From Brevibacillus ruminantium (lineage in GTDB: Bacteria; Bacillota; Bacilli; Brevibacillales; Brevibacillaceae), in assembly GCF_023746555.1 (NCBI RefSeq), contig NZ_CP098755.1, positions 2,305,001 to 2,369,000 on the forward strand: 64,000 nt of DNA, read 5' to 3'. Shown here piece by piece: positions 1-8,504 of the stretch. The notes beneath the pieces were generated by a model. That model made no database searches and had not been told where the DNA came from. It saw nothing but the letters and a program-made list of their open reading frames with translations. Both the position numbers and the translations under genes were made by a program. How positions within the stretch are numbered: position 1 is the first letter of the stretch; the number at the start of each line of letters is the position of its first letter.

Positions 1-169
1 TTGCAGGTAGTAGTTGCCGAAAAATTAAATGAAGCCGATTGAATTAACAGAATAATCAGTGAACTAAAAAGTACGTAAAAAAATCTCCCTTATGGAGACT
101 GTTTCATTTATTTTTATATTTCCCGGCATCGGAACTACGGGTATTTCACCTGTAGTCCAATGGGTAAGC
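1..169. other. Left edge: possible gene tail and small hairpin
   Basis: The first 42 bases stay open in frame 1 and end at TGA (40-42), which may be the last codons of a gene lying outside the window; this is too short to identify. Bases 75-100 can form a short hairpin whose minus-strand transcript ends in a run of T (TCTCC/GGGAGA followed by seven T), a possible terminator for the small minus-strand ORF at 170-235. Nothing else recognisable was seen here. Confidence 0.3.
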
Positions 170-235
170 TTACATGATCTTAAGCAGTACTAGACAGAAT
201 GAGAGAAAGGCCAATAGTTGTATCGTTCTGCACAT
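170..235 (-). CDS. Possible 21-residue hydrophobic peptide
   Basis: A very short ORF encodes a peptide beginning MCRTIQLLAFLSF and ending LLKIM. Its main support is a near-perfect ribosome binding site, AAAGGAGGTG at 241-250, six bases ahead of the ATG, and a candidate terminator beyond its stop (75-100). The product is one hydrophobic stretch with a single positive charge near the start, like a signal sequence or small membrane peptide. It lies divergent from the RRNPP-type regulator at 424. It could be the truncated start of a decayed secreted peptide gene. No family was recognised, so it is a weak call. Confidence 0.3.
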   Translation of the reverse strand: MCRTIQLLAFLSFCLVLLKIM

Positions 236-423
236 AGTATCACCTCCTTTAATTCTTATAGAGGCCACTTAATAATATCACATAAAAATGGCTCCAGCAA
301 TAATCAAAGAAGAAAATCAACTAATTACATTTTTGGGATTTAATTACTTAGGAAACTATTACCATTCTCGTGATGGTGTGATATCATAAAAAAACTTGAA
401 AGGAATTTTTTAGGGGGATATTA

Positions 424-1681
424 ATGAGCATAGAAGCGATTGGAGAATTGGTACTATATCATCGGCAACAAAAAAATATATCTTTAGGCGAACTGGCTGA
501 ACGGACAGGCGTAAGCAAGGCATCGCTTTCAAAGATTGAATCAGGGGAGACGAAAAGACCCAGTTTTATGGTTTGGAAAAAGATCGCAAGTACACTCAAT
601 ATTCCGTATACGAAAACAATTGGAATTTATTTAAGTACAACAGAACAACCAACTAAAATTAAATTATTGTTAGAAGAATCGATTGCACTCAACAGCGAGA
701 CACTTGTTCAAAAAGCGGCTCTAAGGCTGCTCGAAACACCGAGAATGGATACTCTTCTAGCGTTAGATCATCTTCTCCAAGTAACGAAAGGGGTGGAGGA
801 TCGGGATGTCAGGCTTGCTTTGTATGGAGTGATTATTGATTACACCCGGAAGCACGGGATTCCCTATTATCTAGCAAAAAACCTCTACGAGAGGTACTTG
901 CTGGAACGAGATGATTTTATACGTTTCGAGGAAACATACCGTCGTGGAAAAGAATTTGCATTACATGGATTTTCTTCAGCCAAATGAGCGGATTAACTAT
1001 TATTACCGGATGGGAGTTCATGCTGATATTTTGGACTATCACGGTGAATGCATCGATTTTTGTGGAAGGAGCATACGGGAAGACCAAGCAGATAGTAGCC
1101 AGAAAGCCTACGCTTTGATAACACTGTTCAACGCATACATTTCATTGGACGATCTGATTCTTGCAGAGTATTGCTTAAAGGAGTACGAGAATAGTAGATA
1201 TGCTGACTTCAGAAAAAAACACTTCAGAGCAGTCCTCTACACAAAAAGAGGGAGATTTGCGGAAGCGATACAACTTTACAAAGAGTGCCTTCAGGAAGCG
1301 GAACGTGATAGGCGTATTTCTGTTGTCAGTGATCTTCTCGAGGTCTACCTGGAAATCGGCAGAAACGATTTGATCAAAGAGCTGATCGATTCAGAAGCAG
1401 ATTTCTTGCCCGCAAACATAAATATTCATCCATATCGTATTAAAGTTGCAGCAAGGTACTTCAAACGAAAAGGTGTGTGTCAGCTCTCCGCAGGTTTGAC
1501 GAATGAAGGTTTTGACAGCTTGCTTCAAAGCATTACCTACTATCGACAGCTAGGCGATTCTGAAAAAGCAATGCAATGTATAGGTCTTTTCTTAAGGCAT
1601 CATCGACTGAGTGGGAAAAGTTTATCTTTTGAACATATGGAAAAAATTGATAAGATCTGCCATAATGAAGCAAACGAATAG
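424..1681 (+). pseudogene. Frameshifted RRNPP-type regulator (XRE HTH + TPR-like repeats)
   Basis: Two overlapping reading frames together make one ~418-residue regulator. Frame 1 (424-987) begins with an XRE-type HTH (around residues 7-60, containing LGELAERTGVSKASLSKIES) followed by helical repeats. Frame 2 continues from about 955 with further TPR-like helices to the stop at 1681. Removing one base from the A/T-rich run near 950-958 joins the frames without loss of sense. This layout is that of RRNPP quorum regulators (NprR, PlcR, Rap relatives), which bind a re-imported peptide through the repeats. A Phr-like peptide gene follows 14 bases downstream. The start has an AGGGGG ribosome binding site. 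The frameshift may be genuine inactivation or an assembly indel. Each piece alone would be an HTH protein of 187 residues and a repeat protein of up to 256. Confidence 0.75.
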
Positions 1682-1695
1682 GGGAGGAATATCCC

Positions 1696-1821
1696 GTGAA
1701 AAAACTATTATCTACACTTGCTTTTGCTATTTTACTCTGCTCTGTTTCACTACCAGTAACCATCCCAAAACAAGACACACCACCATCTAAAATTATACTT
1801 AACGTTGAGCCTGAATGGTGA
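1696..1821 (+). CDS. Phr-like secreted signalling peptide precursor
   Basis: A 41-residue ORF starts at GTG, nine bases after a GGGAGG ribosome binding site and 14 bases after the RRNPP-type regulator. The product has a charged N-terminus (MKKLL), a hydrophobic core (about residues 4-19) and a polar, proline-rich tail (VTIPKQDTPPSKI then LNVEPEW). That is the architecture of Phr/NprX-type precursors, which are exported, trimmed to a 5-8 residue peptide and re-imported by Opp to control the upstream regulator. The role rests on position and shape, not on a recognised sequence. The active segment cannot be read directly; a cut after the LPVTIP region is one possibility. It was probably co-transcribed with the regulator and ends before the terminator at 2058-2095. 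Confidence 0.6.
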   Translation: MKKLLSTLAFAILLCSVSLPVTIPKQDTPPSKIILNVEPEW

Positions 1822-2057
1822 AACTGTAGGGAACCTTAATAAAACGATTATTCTTATTCTCATTTTACTAGTGCATCATAGGTCAGACTAGAACAGCGAG
1901 AAGAAATCGAAAACGAGGCCCGACGAACGGCTTATGTCATCGTAAGATAGCAGAATAAGTTTCGGGAAGTGGAAGTAGGGCATGGAGCGAAGAAGAAGAA
2001 CGAAAAACTGCACAATCTGATTCGAAAACCCATTAGGTAATGAGCTTGATTTCGAAT

Positions 2058-2095
2058 GAAAAAGACGGTGCTAAAGGAATTTAGCATCGTCTTTT
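2058..2095. terminator. Bidirectional terminator
   Basis: A near-perfect stem (GACGGTGCTAAA pairing with TTTAGCATCGTC, four-base loop) is flanked by A and T runs on both sides. It lies between the plus-strand peptide gene and the minus-strand gene ending at 2108, so it can serve both. The preceding stretch 1822-2057 shows no supportable gene. Confidence 0.75.
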
Positions 2096-2107
2096 GGTTA
2101 GAATCAA

Positions 2108-2905
2108 TTACTTGCTTAACTCAATAGTCGCTAAAGGTTCTTTGGATGTCCCTTTAAGCTGACTATCAAAAACCTTTAATGTTAATGAATCCGGCTTGTT
2201 CTTTGGAGTAATAAATACTCTGTTATCCTTTTGGGTTACCCATTGTCCGTCGTTCTTCAGCGTTTTAATTTCACCGCCTATAGGTTCAAACGGAATCCCG
2301 TTTTTGTCATAAACAAATATGTGCAGAGTGCGTTTATCATCGTATTTGGGGAAGACGACGGTGTAGGAGATAGTTGTTGTGTGCGGTGATATTTGAACAG
2401 TTTTAATTTCAAATGAGGCATCCCTGAACTTTTTAGTAATCATAGGTTCATAATGAACAATAGATTGTTCGAATTCAGAAGTGGAGACAGGAACATTTAA
2501 AATCCATTTCCCCACTGTATCCCCCAGCTGACTAATCTCCAACCGGAGCATAAATGTTTTCGGTAATGAATTATTGGTAAGGATTCTAATTTCTCCTCTT
2601 CCCTGAGAATAGGATGCGCTCTTTCCGAGTTCTAACTCTTTACCTTCTACCGATAAATTTACCGAATTGAAATGAATGCCTCCAGCTTTTTCTCCTTCTG
2701 CAGTGTATTTTATCAGCAACTGTTGATGATCGTATATAATATCCTTGATAGAGAATTTTATTCCCTTATCTTCTGTAGTGAGATTCTGATATGGAGCCTG
2801 ATATTTTGAGGATAACCTTTCAGCTAACAATGAATCTGCATTCATATTGCTAATTAGATCTCCAGCTATATACAAACCAATAGCACAGATAACGGATTTA
2901 ATCAT
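2108..2905 (-). CDS. Exported protein resembling the extracellular part of DUF4179/DUF5643 proteins
   Basis: The 265-residue product has one N-terminal hydrophobic segment (MIKSVICAIGLYIAG) and then a beta-rich extracellular region. Segments such as EDKGIKFSIKDIIYDHQQLLIKY and a C-terminal repeat of beta strands resemble the DUF4179 and DUF5643 domains found in anti-sigma-like membrane proteins of Bacillales. The usual cytoplasmic anti-sigma part is missing, so it cannot be called an anti-sigma factor. The ATG at 2905 was chosen because GAGGAGGG sits just upstream at 2911-2918; the longer GTG start at 2920 would lie inside that ribosome binding site. No ECF sigma gene is adjacent. The function is unknown. 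Confidence 0.6.
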   Translation of the reverse strand: MIKSVICAIGLYIAGDLISNMNADSLLAERLSSKYQAPYQNLTTEDKGIKFSIKDIIYDHQQLLIKYTAEGEKAGGIHFNSVNLSVEGKELELGKSASYSQGRGEIRILTNNSLPKTFMLRLEISQLGDTVGKWILNVPVSTSEFEQSIVHYEPMITKKFRDASFEIKTVQISPHTTTISYTVVFPKYDDKRTLHIFVYDKNGIPFEPIGGEIKTLKNDGQWVTQKDNRVFITPKNKPDSLTLKVFDSQLKGTSKEPLATIELSK

Positions 2906-2980
2906 TGTATCCCTCCTCACGTATTACAATGTTCACGGACAGGGAGTAGTATTCAAAATGGATTAATCCGATTTATACGA

Positions 2981-3017
2981 AAACGAGCCTAAGAAAGATT
3001 CATTAGGCTCGTTTTTA
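2981..3017 (+). terminator. Orphan terminator
   Basis: ACGAGCCTAA pairs with TTAGGCTCGT and is followed by a T run. No plus-strand gene ends just upstream, so it may mark the end of a gene that has been lost, or serve the minus strand, which also carries T residues after the stem. Confidence 0.6.
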
Positions 3018-3043
3018 TTCAAAATTACAAGAAGATACGGATT

Positions 3044-3449
3044 ATGGACGAATATTTGTACCGGCATTTGCTGCGGCTACGGCCCGGAAAGGAGGATTAT
3101 AGTTTGATGAAAAATGCGCTGCATTGCATTTTTGTTAGCGGTGGGAGCTTGCGTGTCCGAGCGCTTGCCGAACAAGAGGCGGTCAGCGAAAGGCAGCTGA
3201 ACCGCAAGTTCGGGCAATGGATCGGGCTTAGTCCCAAGAAGTTCAGCGAGGTCGTCCGATTCCAGTCTGTGCTGGGACAGCACTCAAAGTGGCGAAACGG
3301 TGGATTCGGCAGAGCTTGTTCTCCGGCACAGTTAATTCGACCGGGCGCATCTGATTTGCGATTTTCGCAGATTTTACGGCGGTTCTCCACATACAGCGGC
3401 AGCCGAATATCGCCGGAGGTTGTCCGATTTTTACAATACCCGTATGTAG
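3044..3449 (+). pseudogene. Decayed AraC-family regulator, C-terminal part
   Basis: The first frame encodes an AraC/XylS DNA-binding domain from about residue 20 (LRVRALAEQEAVSERQLNRKF is the first HTH). It loses sense after residue 87, near base 3311. One extra base there shifts the frame. In the restored frame the second HTH resumes (AHLICDFRRFYGGSPHT) and the gene ends at the TAG of 3447-3449, but a TAA also interrupts the restored frame near 3334. The N-terminal effector domain is missing, because the ORF opens within what looks like the linker of a DUF6597-type AraC protein. The copy is therefore truncated, frameshifted and interrupted. It precedes a DinB-family gene, a common pairing. 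Confidence 0.7.
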
Positions 3450-3501
3450 CCATTCGTTATACTGGAATCATCATAACGAATGGCGAAGGAGAGATGACAA
3501 G

Positions 3502-3990
3502 ATGAACGGAACGCTGCAAATTCGGGATCATCTGCTGAATGAACTGGAGACCGGAGTACGAACCGGAGAGGCGCTGATCCGCCGGATACGTCCGGAGGAT
3601 TGGTCATACCGCCCGCAGGATGATATGCGCTCGCTGCTGGAGTTGGTGCATCATTTGGTGCTGATTCCGGCTTCGGACTTTGCCATTATGCAGGAGAAAT
3701 CCGAGCAAGAGGTAAGTGCGGTCGAACAAAGCCTTTCCGGAATCGACGATCCTGAGCAGTTGGCTGCAAGCCTTAGAAAAAATTTTGAAATCTACAAAGA
3801 CTATATCGTTTCGCTTAGTGAAGAGGACTATCTGCACCGATCGACAAAAGCCTTCTATTTGGAACAGGGATATGTGCAGGTTAAATGGCAAATTGAAACG
3901 GTTACGCATCTGTTCCATCATCGTTCTCAGCTTTATAACTATTTGAAGCAGCTTGGGCATGAAGTGAGTTTCTTTATGCTGTATGCTTGA
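3502..3990 (+). CDS. DinB-family metal-dependent protein
   Basis: The 162-residue protein has the four-helix DinB/YfiT-like fold signature. A histidine pair lies early (LLELVHHLVLIP, about residues 50-51) and a histidine cluster lies late (THLFHHRSQLYNYLKQLG), which together supply the three metal-binding histidines of the family. Members act as thiol- or metal-dependent transferases or as stress proteins; no substrate can be read here. The start follows GGAGAG. It overlaps the spurious tail of the decayed araC copy, suggesting that the two were once an operon. Confidence 0.75.
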   Translation: MNGTLQIRDHLLNELETGVRTGEALIRRIRPEDWSYRPQDDMRSLLELVHHLVLIPASDFAIMQEKSEQEVSAVEQSLSGIDDPEQLAASLRKNFEIYKDYIVSLSEEDYLHRSTKAFYLEQGYVQVKWQIETVTHLFHHRSQLYNYLKQLGHEVSFFMLYA

Positions 3991-4019
3991 ACAACGTTAC
4001 GAAAAATATCTTTATACAA

Positions 4020-4332
4020 TAGAATAAATTGATCAGGAGCGCCCGTCCGTGGGTAGCTCTTTTTCAGTTGTAATGGAAGCTTGTGAAGCTCCTTTGGATT
4101 CTTGTAGCGGCGCAGCGCCAACCACTATGGAACTGTTGAAAGCTGCCGCACGATGACTGAACCGCTTAACTATGGATCGTTCTTGAAGCGGGTCGCACCT
4201 CGCTGAAGGGACTAAAGATCCCCAGATTTGTCCGCCTCCTTGCCCCACTCTGGCAGGGGGCGAAGGCGGCAATAATACCAGAATACGTTGTTTACATAAC
4301 CGCTTTGTCCGCGAACTGATCCTGCAAGCTGC
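4020..4332. other. Gene-free stretch with decayed coding DNA and a dispersed repeat
   Basis: No intact gene was seen between the DinB gene and the L,D-transpeptidase. Bases 4233-4277 match 27926-27976 over about 45 bp with mainly transition differences. In one minus-strand frame both copies encode a segment containing LPEWG, so they look like remains of one small coding family. The copy here also has an inverted repeat, CCGCCT...CCCC against GGGG...AAGGCGG. Confidence 0.4.
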
Positions 4333-4340
4333 CTATTCCT

Positions 4341-4976
4341 CTATTCCCAAGTGAAGCAAATCTTCATAATGGATTTGGGATGTAACCTTGAGGCCATGAT
4401 CTTTTTGGTACTGGGTAATCGCGATTTCGTTAAACGATCAAATTGACCGTTGCATTCTCCCATGTAATAACCGGCCGCTTGAAGGCGATTTTGGACGATT
4501 TGCACGAGTGCACTCCGGGAACCCTTGACTAAAATACGGTATGTGATATCGGGATGTCCGGTTAAAGGCCCGTCGATGGTAACCTTCGTACCAACACTAA
4601 CAAGGTCGTAAAGCTCCTCTACCTGGTTATCAAACATGCGAATACAACCTTCGCTTACGAATCCGCCAATCGAATAGGGTTTATCGGTGCCGTGAATTCC
4701 GAAGGTTCCCCACCCAACATTAAGCTGCATCCACCTAGGTCCAAAACCATCAAACCAATTTTTCCTTTTATCGACAATTTCGAAAACCCCTACAGGGGAT
4801 GGGGTGTCCCTTGTACCAACTCCAATACGGTACGTTTTAATGACTTTACCGTTTTCCTTTAGTTCTAGTGTCCTTTTCCACAGGTTAATGTAAATTTCCT
4901 TATCAGCATGGGCAGGGGCCTGGCTTGCGGTAATTGCGATCATTCCTACTACGATAAGCGAAAAAAGCCATTTCAT
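4341..4976 (-). CDS. L,D-transpeptidase (YkuD) with frameshifted C-terminus
   Basis: The product has a signal peptide (residues 1-24, ending PAHA) and then a YkuD catalytic domain. The active-site signature is visible as HGTDKPYSIGGFVSEGCIRM, giving the conserved His, Ser, Gly and catalytic Cys. Such enzymes form 3-3 peptidoglycan cross-links or act in the spore or cell wall. A peptidoglycan-binding domain begins after residue ~155 (VQNRLQAAGYYMGECNGQFD) but changes frame near 4435. A one-base shift restores AITQYQKDHGLKVTSQIHYE and a stop at 4333-4335. The catalytic domain is whole and only the wall-binding repeat is damaged. ATG 4976 is preferred over GTG 4985 because of the AGGTG just upstream. 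Confidence 0.8.
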   Translation of the reverse strand: MKWLFSLIVVGMIAITASQAPAHADKEIYINLWKRTLELKENGKVIKTYRIGVGTRDTPSPVGVFEIVDKRKNWFDGFGPRWMQLNVGWGTFGIHGTDKPYSIGGFVSEGCIRMFDNQVEELYDLVSVGTKVTIDGPLTGHPDITYRILVKGSRSALVQIVQNRLQAAGYYMGECNGQFDRLTKSRLPSTKKIMASRLHPKSIMKICFTWE

Positions 4977-5082
4977 TGCGTTCACCTGTTATGGGTAGTA
5001 TGTGTAGGGATATTTTCGCCTCAGTAGTTCGCAAATATGTATCCGGAACCATTGTCATTCCATGCCACCTTCTTTTCTGATT

Positions 5083-6606
5083 TTAACGACCTCCTGTCTT
5101 TTTCCGAAAACGGAAGAATATATACAGAAAAATGCAAATGGTAAAAAATAGCGTACCGCCAAGCGAGCGGATGATTGCCGAATCAAGGCCAACACGCAAT
5201 AAAAGAGCGTCGAACGGAGTGTAAAAAAAAGCGATGACCAGAAGAAAAAGCGAGCCGCTAACTATGTTGGTTACGGGAAAAGCTCCTTTGCATCGTTTTT
5301 GCACCATGACTACATTCCAAATCAAGGGAATGAATTCAAAGGTAAATACACTAATCGCTGCACCGGCGTAACCGAAACCGGGTATGGCCGTCAAATAATA
5401 AGCGGCAAACGCCGAGCATATAAGACCTAGAATTGAGCCAATCAAGGGCGCGCTTTTTTGATCCATTGCCCACAAAATTGTTGTCGTTAGTTCCCTCATG
5501 CCCACAACGATGGGGGCAAAAGACAAATAGCGGTTTGCTTGAGCGGCCCCTTCGTTGCCGAAAATGAGTATGGATAGCTCATCTGCATAAAAAAGGAGAA
5601 AAACCGTAGAACCAATACCCCAGAACCATCCAACTTCTAATGATATGTTTGAACGTTCAAGGAAATTTTTCCTTTTTTTATTTTGCCAATTAGCCGTTAG
5701 TTTTGAGGCAACCGTATATGATAATGCCGCCGTTAGGATTGTGGGCAAGTATGCCGTTATCGATGCCATTCCCGTTATTTCTCCGAAAACGCCGACGGCA
5801 TCTGATTGACTCAGGCCCGATTTCTGTAGGCGGGCAGGAATAATAAGTGCATCCAGAAGGTCGGATGTTGGCGTTACCAAACGAGTTAATGTAATCGCAA
5901 AGGATGTTTTAAGAAAGAAGAATATTCCAGGCCCGAAAACGGACCAGCGAATTGAATCTGTAAATGTCCTGTTAGTCGTACCAGAAAACATCGGTTTTTT
6001 GTTATATTGCCATAACCAAAGAAAACATAATGCAACAAAAGCTCCCGTAAACGCACCGAAGGCGGCCCCACCGGCCGCAGCGTAAATGCCATATTTCATC
6101 CAAACCACAACTAGCAAGAGCATCGTGCCGGCTCGAACCGCTTGCTCAATCAACTCGGAAGTCGAAACTTCTCCGTAAGACTCGATCCCTTGCAAAAAAC
6201 CGCGATGGAGTTGCAATAAAGGGACAATCATTAATGCCGGTGCAAGACAACGGATAGGAAACGTCAAACGGCTATCCCCGAGATAATAGGCGAGATAAGG
6301 AGCTGTAGTGTAGCAAAGCAAACCGGACCCAACACCCAAAATGAAGAATGGGATAATGAAACCTTTAAACAATTGTGACCCGCGTTTGAGATCTTTAGCC
6401 GTCATTAACGCTAATGTCGTCGGAAAGCCGCCGGTGAGGAGGGTGAGTGCGAATCCAAAAATTGAATAGACAATTTGGTAAATACCAGTTCCTTCCGAGC
6501 CGAGCAGCCGATATAGCGGAATACGAACTGCAAGTCCGATGGCTTTAACAAGAAAAATAGCGCCAGTACGTAGCACTGTTTGTTTCAGGAAGGCGGGAAG
6601 CTGCAT
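5083..6606 (-). CDS. MurJ/SpoVB-type lipid-linked oligosaccharide flippase
   Basis: The 507-residue integral membrane protein has about 14 hydrophobic segments. It begins with a motif typical of the MATE-like polysaccharide flippases of Bacillales (SpoVB, YtgP, YabM): FLVKAIGLAVRIPLYRLLGSEGTGIYQIVYS. These proteins move lipid-linked peptidoglycan or exopolysaccharide precursors across the membrane, and SpoVB works in spore cortex synthesis. Length and start (after GGGGTGAG) are normal. It sits downstream of the Amidase_6 gene on the same strand, with 69 bases between them, so a shared cell-wall or sporulation role is likely. Several paralogues are normal in these genomes, so spoVB itself cannot be asserted. 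Confidence 0.8.
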   Translation of the reverse strand: MQLPAFLKQTVLRTGAIFLVKAIGLAVRIPLYRLLGSEGTGIYQIVYSIFGFALTLLTGGFPTTLALMTAKDLKRGSQLFKGFIIPFFILGVGSGLLCYTTAPYLAYYLGDSRLTFPIRCLAPALMIVPLLQLHRGFLQGIESYGEVSTSELIEQAVRAGTMLLLVVVWMKYGIYAAAGGAAFGAFTGAFVALCFLWLWQYNKKPMFSGTTNRTFTDSIRWSVFGPGIFFFLKTSFAITLTRLVTPTSDLLDALIIPARLQKSGLSQSDAVGVFGEITGMASITAYLPTILTAALSYTVASKLTANWQNKKRKNFLERSNISLEVGWFWGIGSTVFLLFYADELSILIFGNEGAAQANRYLSFAPIVVGMRELTTTILWAMDQKSAPLIGSILGLICSAFAAYYLTAIPGFGYAGAAISVFTFEFIPLIWNVVMVQKRCKGAFPVTNIVSGSLFLLVIAFFYTPFDALLLRVGLDSAIIRSLGGTLFFTICIFLYIFFRFRKKTGGR

Positions 6607-6675
6607 ATTCTCACCCCAAATAACCTTGTCCCAAAATTATATGAACAAGGTTATGAAGGTATACGCCCCTATCGT

Positions 6676-7785
6676 CTAATCGTTAATATGAATTAAAAGA
6701 TACTTCGTATTTTTGTCCCAACCGAGGTCAAACGGCACACGGTACCGGTCGGCGGTATGGGAGTTCACCAAAGGATACCCGTTTACATCGTGCCCGACAA
6801 TGACTGAAAAATGGTCCGTATCTCCGTCAAGCGAATAACCAATTACATCGCCTGGCAACAGTTTTGCAATGGCTCCATCCGGATGTTTTTCGCTTGATTG
6901 GGTGATCTCTGTAAACGTTCCTTTGGCAATTAATCTTCCATATCCAGAGTAAAGCAGAAAATGTTCGAACGCATCCGTTTGCACCCAGGCATGGCTTCCG
7001 CCTCCCCAATACCCCCATGTGCCCGTCATCCGCAGGCCACCGCCCTCCTTTTTATCTCCAAGAACTTGAGATGTAAAATTCGTGCAGTCTCCACCAAGAG
7101 GTGTATAGTCCATATATTTCTTGTTGTATCGATTGTTATTTCCGGCTCCCCAAGCCAGACCCGCATATTTGTTCGCATAAGCAACCGCACGCTCTCGGTT
7201 ATATCGTCCCTTTGATTTAGGCGTATAGTCAACCGAGGAAAGATGGGGAAAGCCAGCCGGGGTATCCGAAATTAAATCCGGGTTTTCCTCCAAGGGGTCC
7301 GAATACCATTCTTTTTTTACGAGCCAGCCGTCATTTATCTTTTTAATGGTAAGGGCATGCCGGGTACCAACTCCAAACGATTGCGAGGGAAGGTACGATG
7401 CTTTGTACTCATAAGTTATTTTGGCCGATTGGACCAAGGTGACTGTCGCTAGATCGCCGTCCTTTTTGAGACGACCGATACGAATAAATGGTTCAGCTGC
7501 AACAAGGCGAAGCCCGCGCTTTTCCGCCCAGGAATACAGGTATTTTGCCCGCCGTAACTCCATTTGATAAGCATATCGGCTCGCGCGTTCGGACTTTATA
7601 TAATACTTCTCTATTGTTTCCGGCCGTTGATTGACGAGGAAATCGTTGCGGTCTTTATACAACTGGGTTAAAAACTGGGTGATTTCCTCTTTATCACTAT
7701 CCTTTTCCAACGGAAACGCGTAACCTTTTAACGGTGTCAATCCAATGATGATGGACAGTCCAGCTAACAGAAATAAACGCAGCAC
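6676..7785 (-). CDS. Secreted protein with a C-terminal Amidase_6 domain
   Basis: A signal peptide (residues 1-23, ending GYAF) is followed by a 170-residue helical and beta N-terminal region. The C-terminal Amidase_6 domain starts near residue 198 (YNRERAVAYANKYAGLAWG). Its catalytic-type motifs are GGDCTNFTSQ (cysteine), HFSVIVG (histidine) and NSHTADRY. Amidase_6 proteins are NlpC/P60-like secreted hydrolases thought to act on cell-wall peptides. The start is GTG after AGGGGG. The gene is probably transcribed together with the flippase downstream. The true substrate is unknown. Confidence 0.75.
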   Translation of the reverse strand: MLRLFLLAGLSIIIGLTPLKGYAFPLEKDSDKEEITQFLTQLYKDRNDFLVNQRPETIEKYYIKSERASRYAYQMELRRAKYLYSWAEKRGLRLVAAEPFIRIGRLKKDGDLATVTLVQSAKITYEYKASYLPSQSFGVGTRHALTIKKINDGWLVKKEWYSDPLEENPDLISDTPAGFPHLSSVDYTPKSKGRYNRERAVAYANKYAGLAWGAGNNNRYNKKYMDYTPLGGDCTNFTSQVLGDKKEGGGLRMTGTWGYWGGGSHAWVQTDAFEHFLLYSGYGRLIAKGTFTEITQSSEKHPDGAIAKLLPGDVIGYSLDGDTDHFSVIVGHDVNGYPLVNSHTADRYRVPFDLGWDKNTKYLLIHIND

Positions 7786-7867
7786 GCTAGGAGCCCCCTA
7801 AAGGTTATTTCTGCATCAACGAATCTCAAAAAACAAGTCTAATTTGAACATTTGTAGGTATGCAAAT

Positions 7868-7905
7868 GCGAGGCGGGAAGCGGTTTTTTCCCGCCTCGCT
7901 TTCTA
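7868..7905. terminator. Strong GC-rich hairpin between minus-strand genes
   Basis: GCGAGGCGGGAA pairs with TTTCCCGCCTCGC around a short loop. It lies just beyond the minus-strand gene that ends at 7934 and before the Amidase_6 gene, so it probably ends transcription of the former. Confidence 0.6.
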
Positions 7906-7933
7906 CTGGCCCAAACCGGGCAATTATTACCGA

Positions 7934-8504
7934 TTACCTTGGATGTCGCAAATCGTAAAGTCGGTTCTTAACCAGCACCCAAACGTTTTTAAATTCTTCC
8001 GGGAACAGCCCCATTTTTAGCGTGGTTAAAGAAGTTAAACCTCCATCAATGAAGCTAAAACCTTCCTGGTATTTCACGGAATACGCTTTGAACGACCCGG
8101 GCTCACGGTATTTTAGGTACTGGGAATAAAAGCCCATGCTTTGTTCCAACGCCCGATAAACCCATCGCAAAATAATGATTGATTTCCTTCATGACTTCTT
8201 TAGTTTCTTGAGGAAATTCATCGGGAACTTTTACTTTTGAAAAGTCGCTCGACGTTTTGCCGAATGCTTCCCCTGCGGATGAAAGCGCGGCTGTTAGCTT
8301 ATCGTTATTTTCCAGTTTTTCAAGCGGTTTGAGGCCACGGTCGATTAAGTCGTAAATTTCGTTTTCGTAGGCGCGAAATCGCTCCTTTTGCACCGAACCC
8401 GGTTTTTCCGCCATGGCAGGACAACAAGGAATTAGGAAGTAAAGGATCAGCGCAGCGAAAACAATTATGTTGCCGCATGGTCTTCGTGATTTTCTCATGC
8501 TCAC
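7934..8504 (-). pseudogene. Frameshifted small exported protein of unknown function
   Basis: Two overlapping frames form one ~180-residue protein. The first (8504 to about 8160) has a signal peptide with a possible cleavage at PAMA/EKPGS, followed by charged helices (RFRAYENEIYDLIDRGLKPL). The second (8170 to 7934) continues the helices (ALEQSMGFYSQYLKYREP...) to the stop. A single-base change near 8165-8170 joins them. The GTG start overlaps the stop of the upstream deacetylase remnant (GTGA), showing former translational coupling. No family was recognised. Confidence 0.55.

Noticed and set aside
1945-1990. Apparent similarity to 28000-28040 (ATAAGTT...GGAAGTAG...GGAGCGAA)
   Set aside because: The match is broken and short and could be chance; no reading frame or hairpin supports a shared element.
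3604-3960. 118-codon minus-strand ORF opposite the DinB gene
   Set aside because: It lies fully within the DinB coding sequence, and the DinB motifs are on the plus strand.
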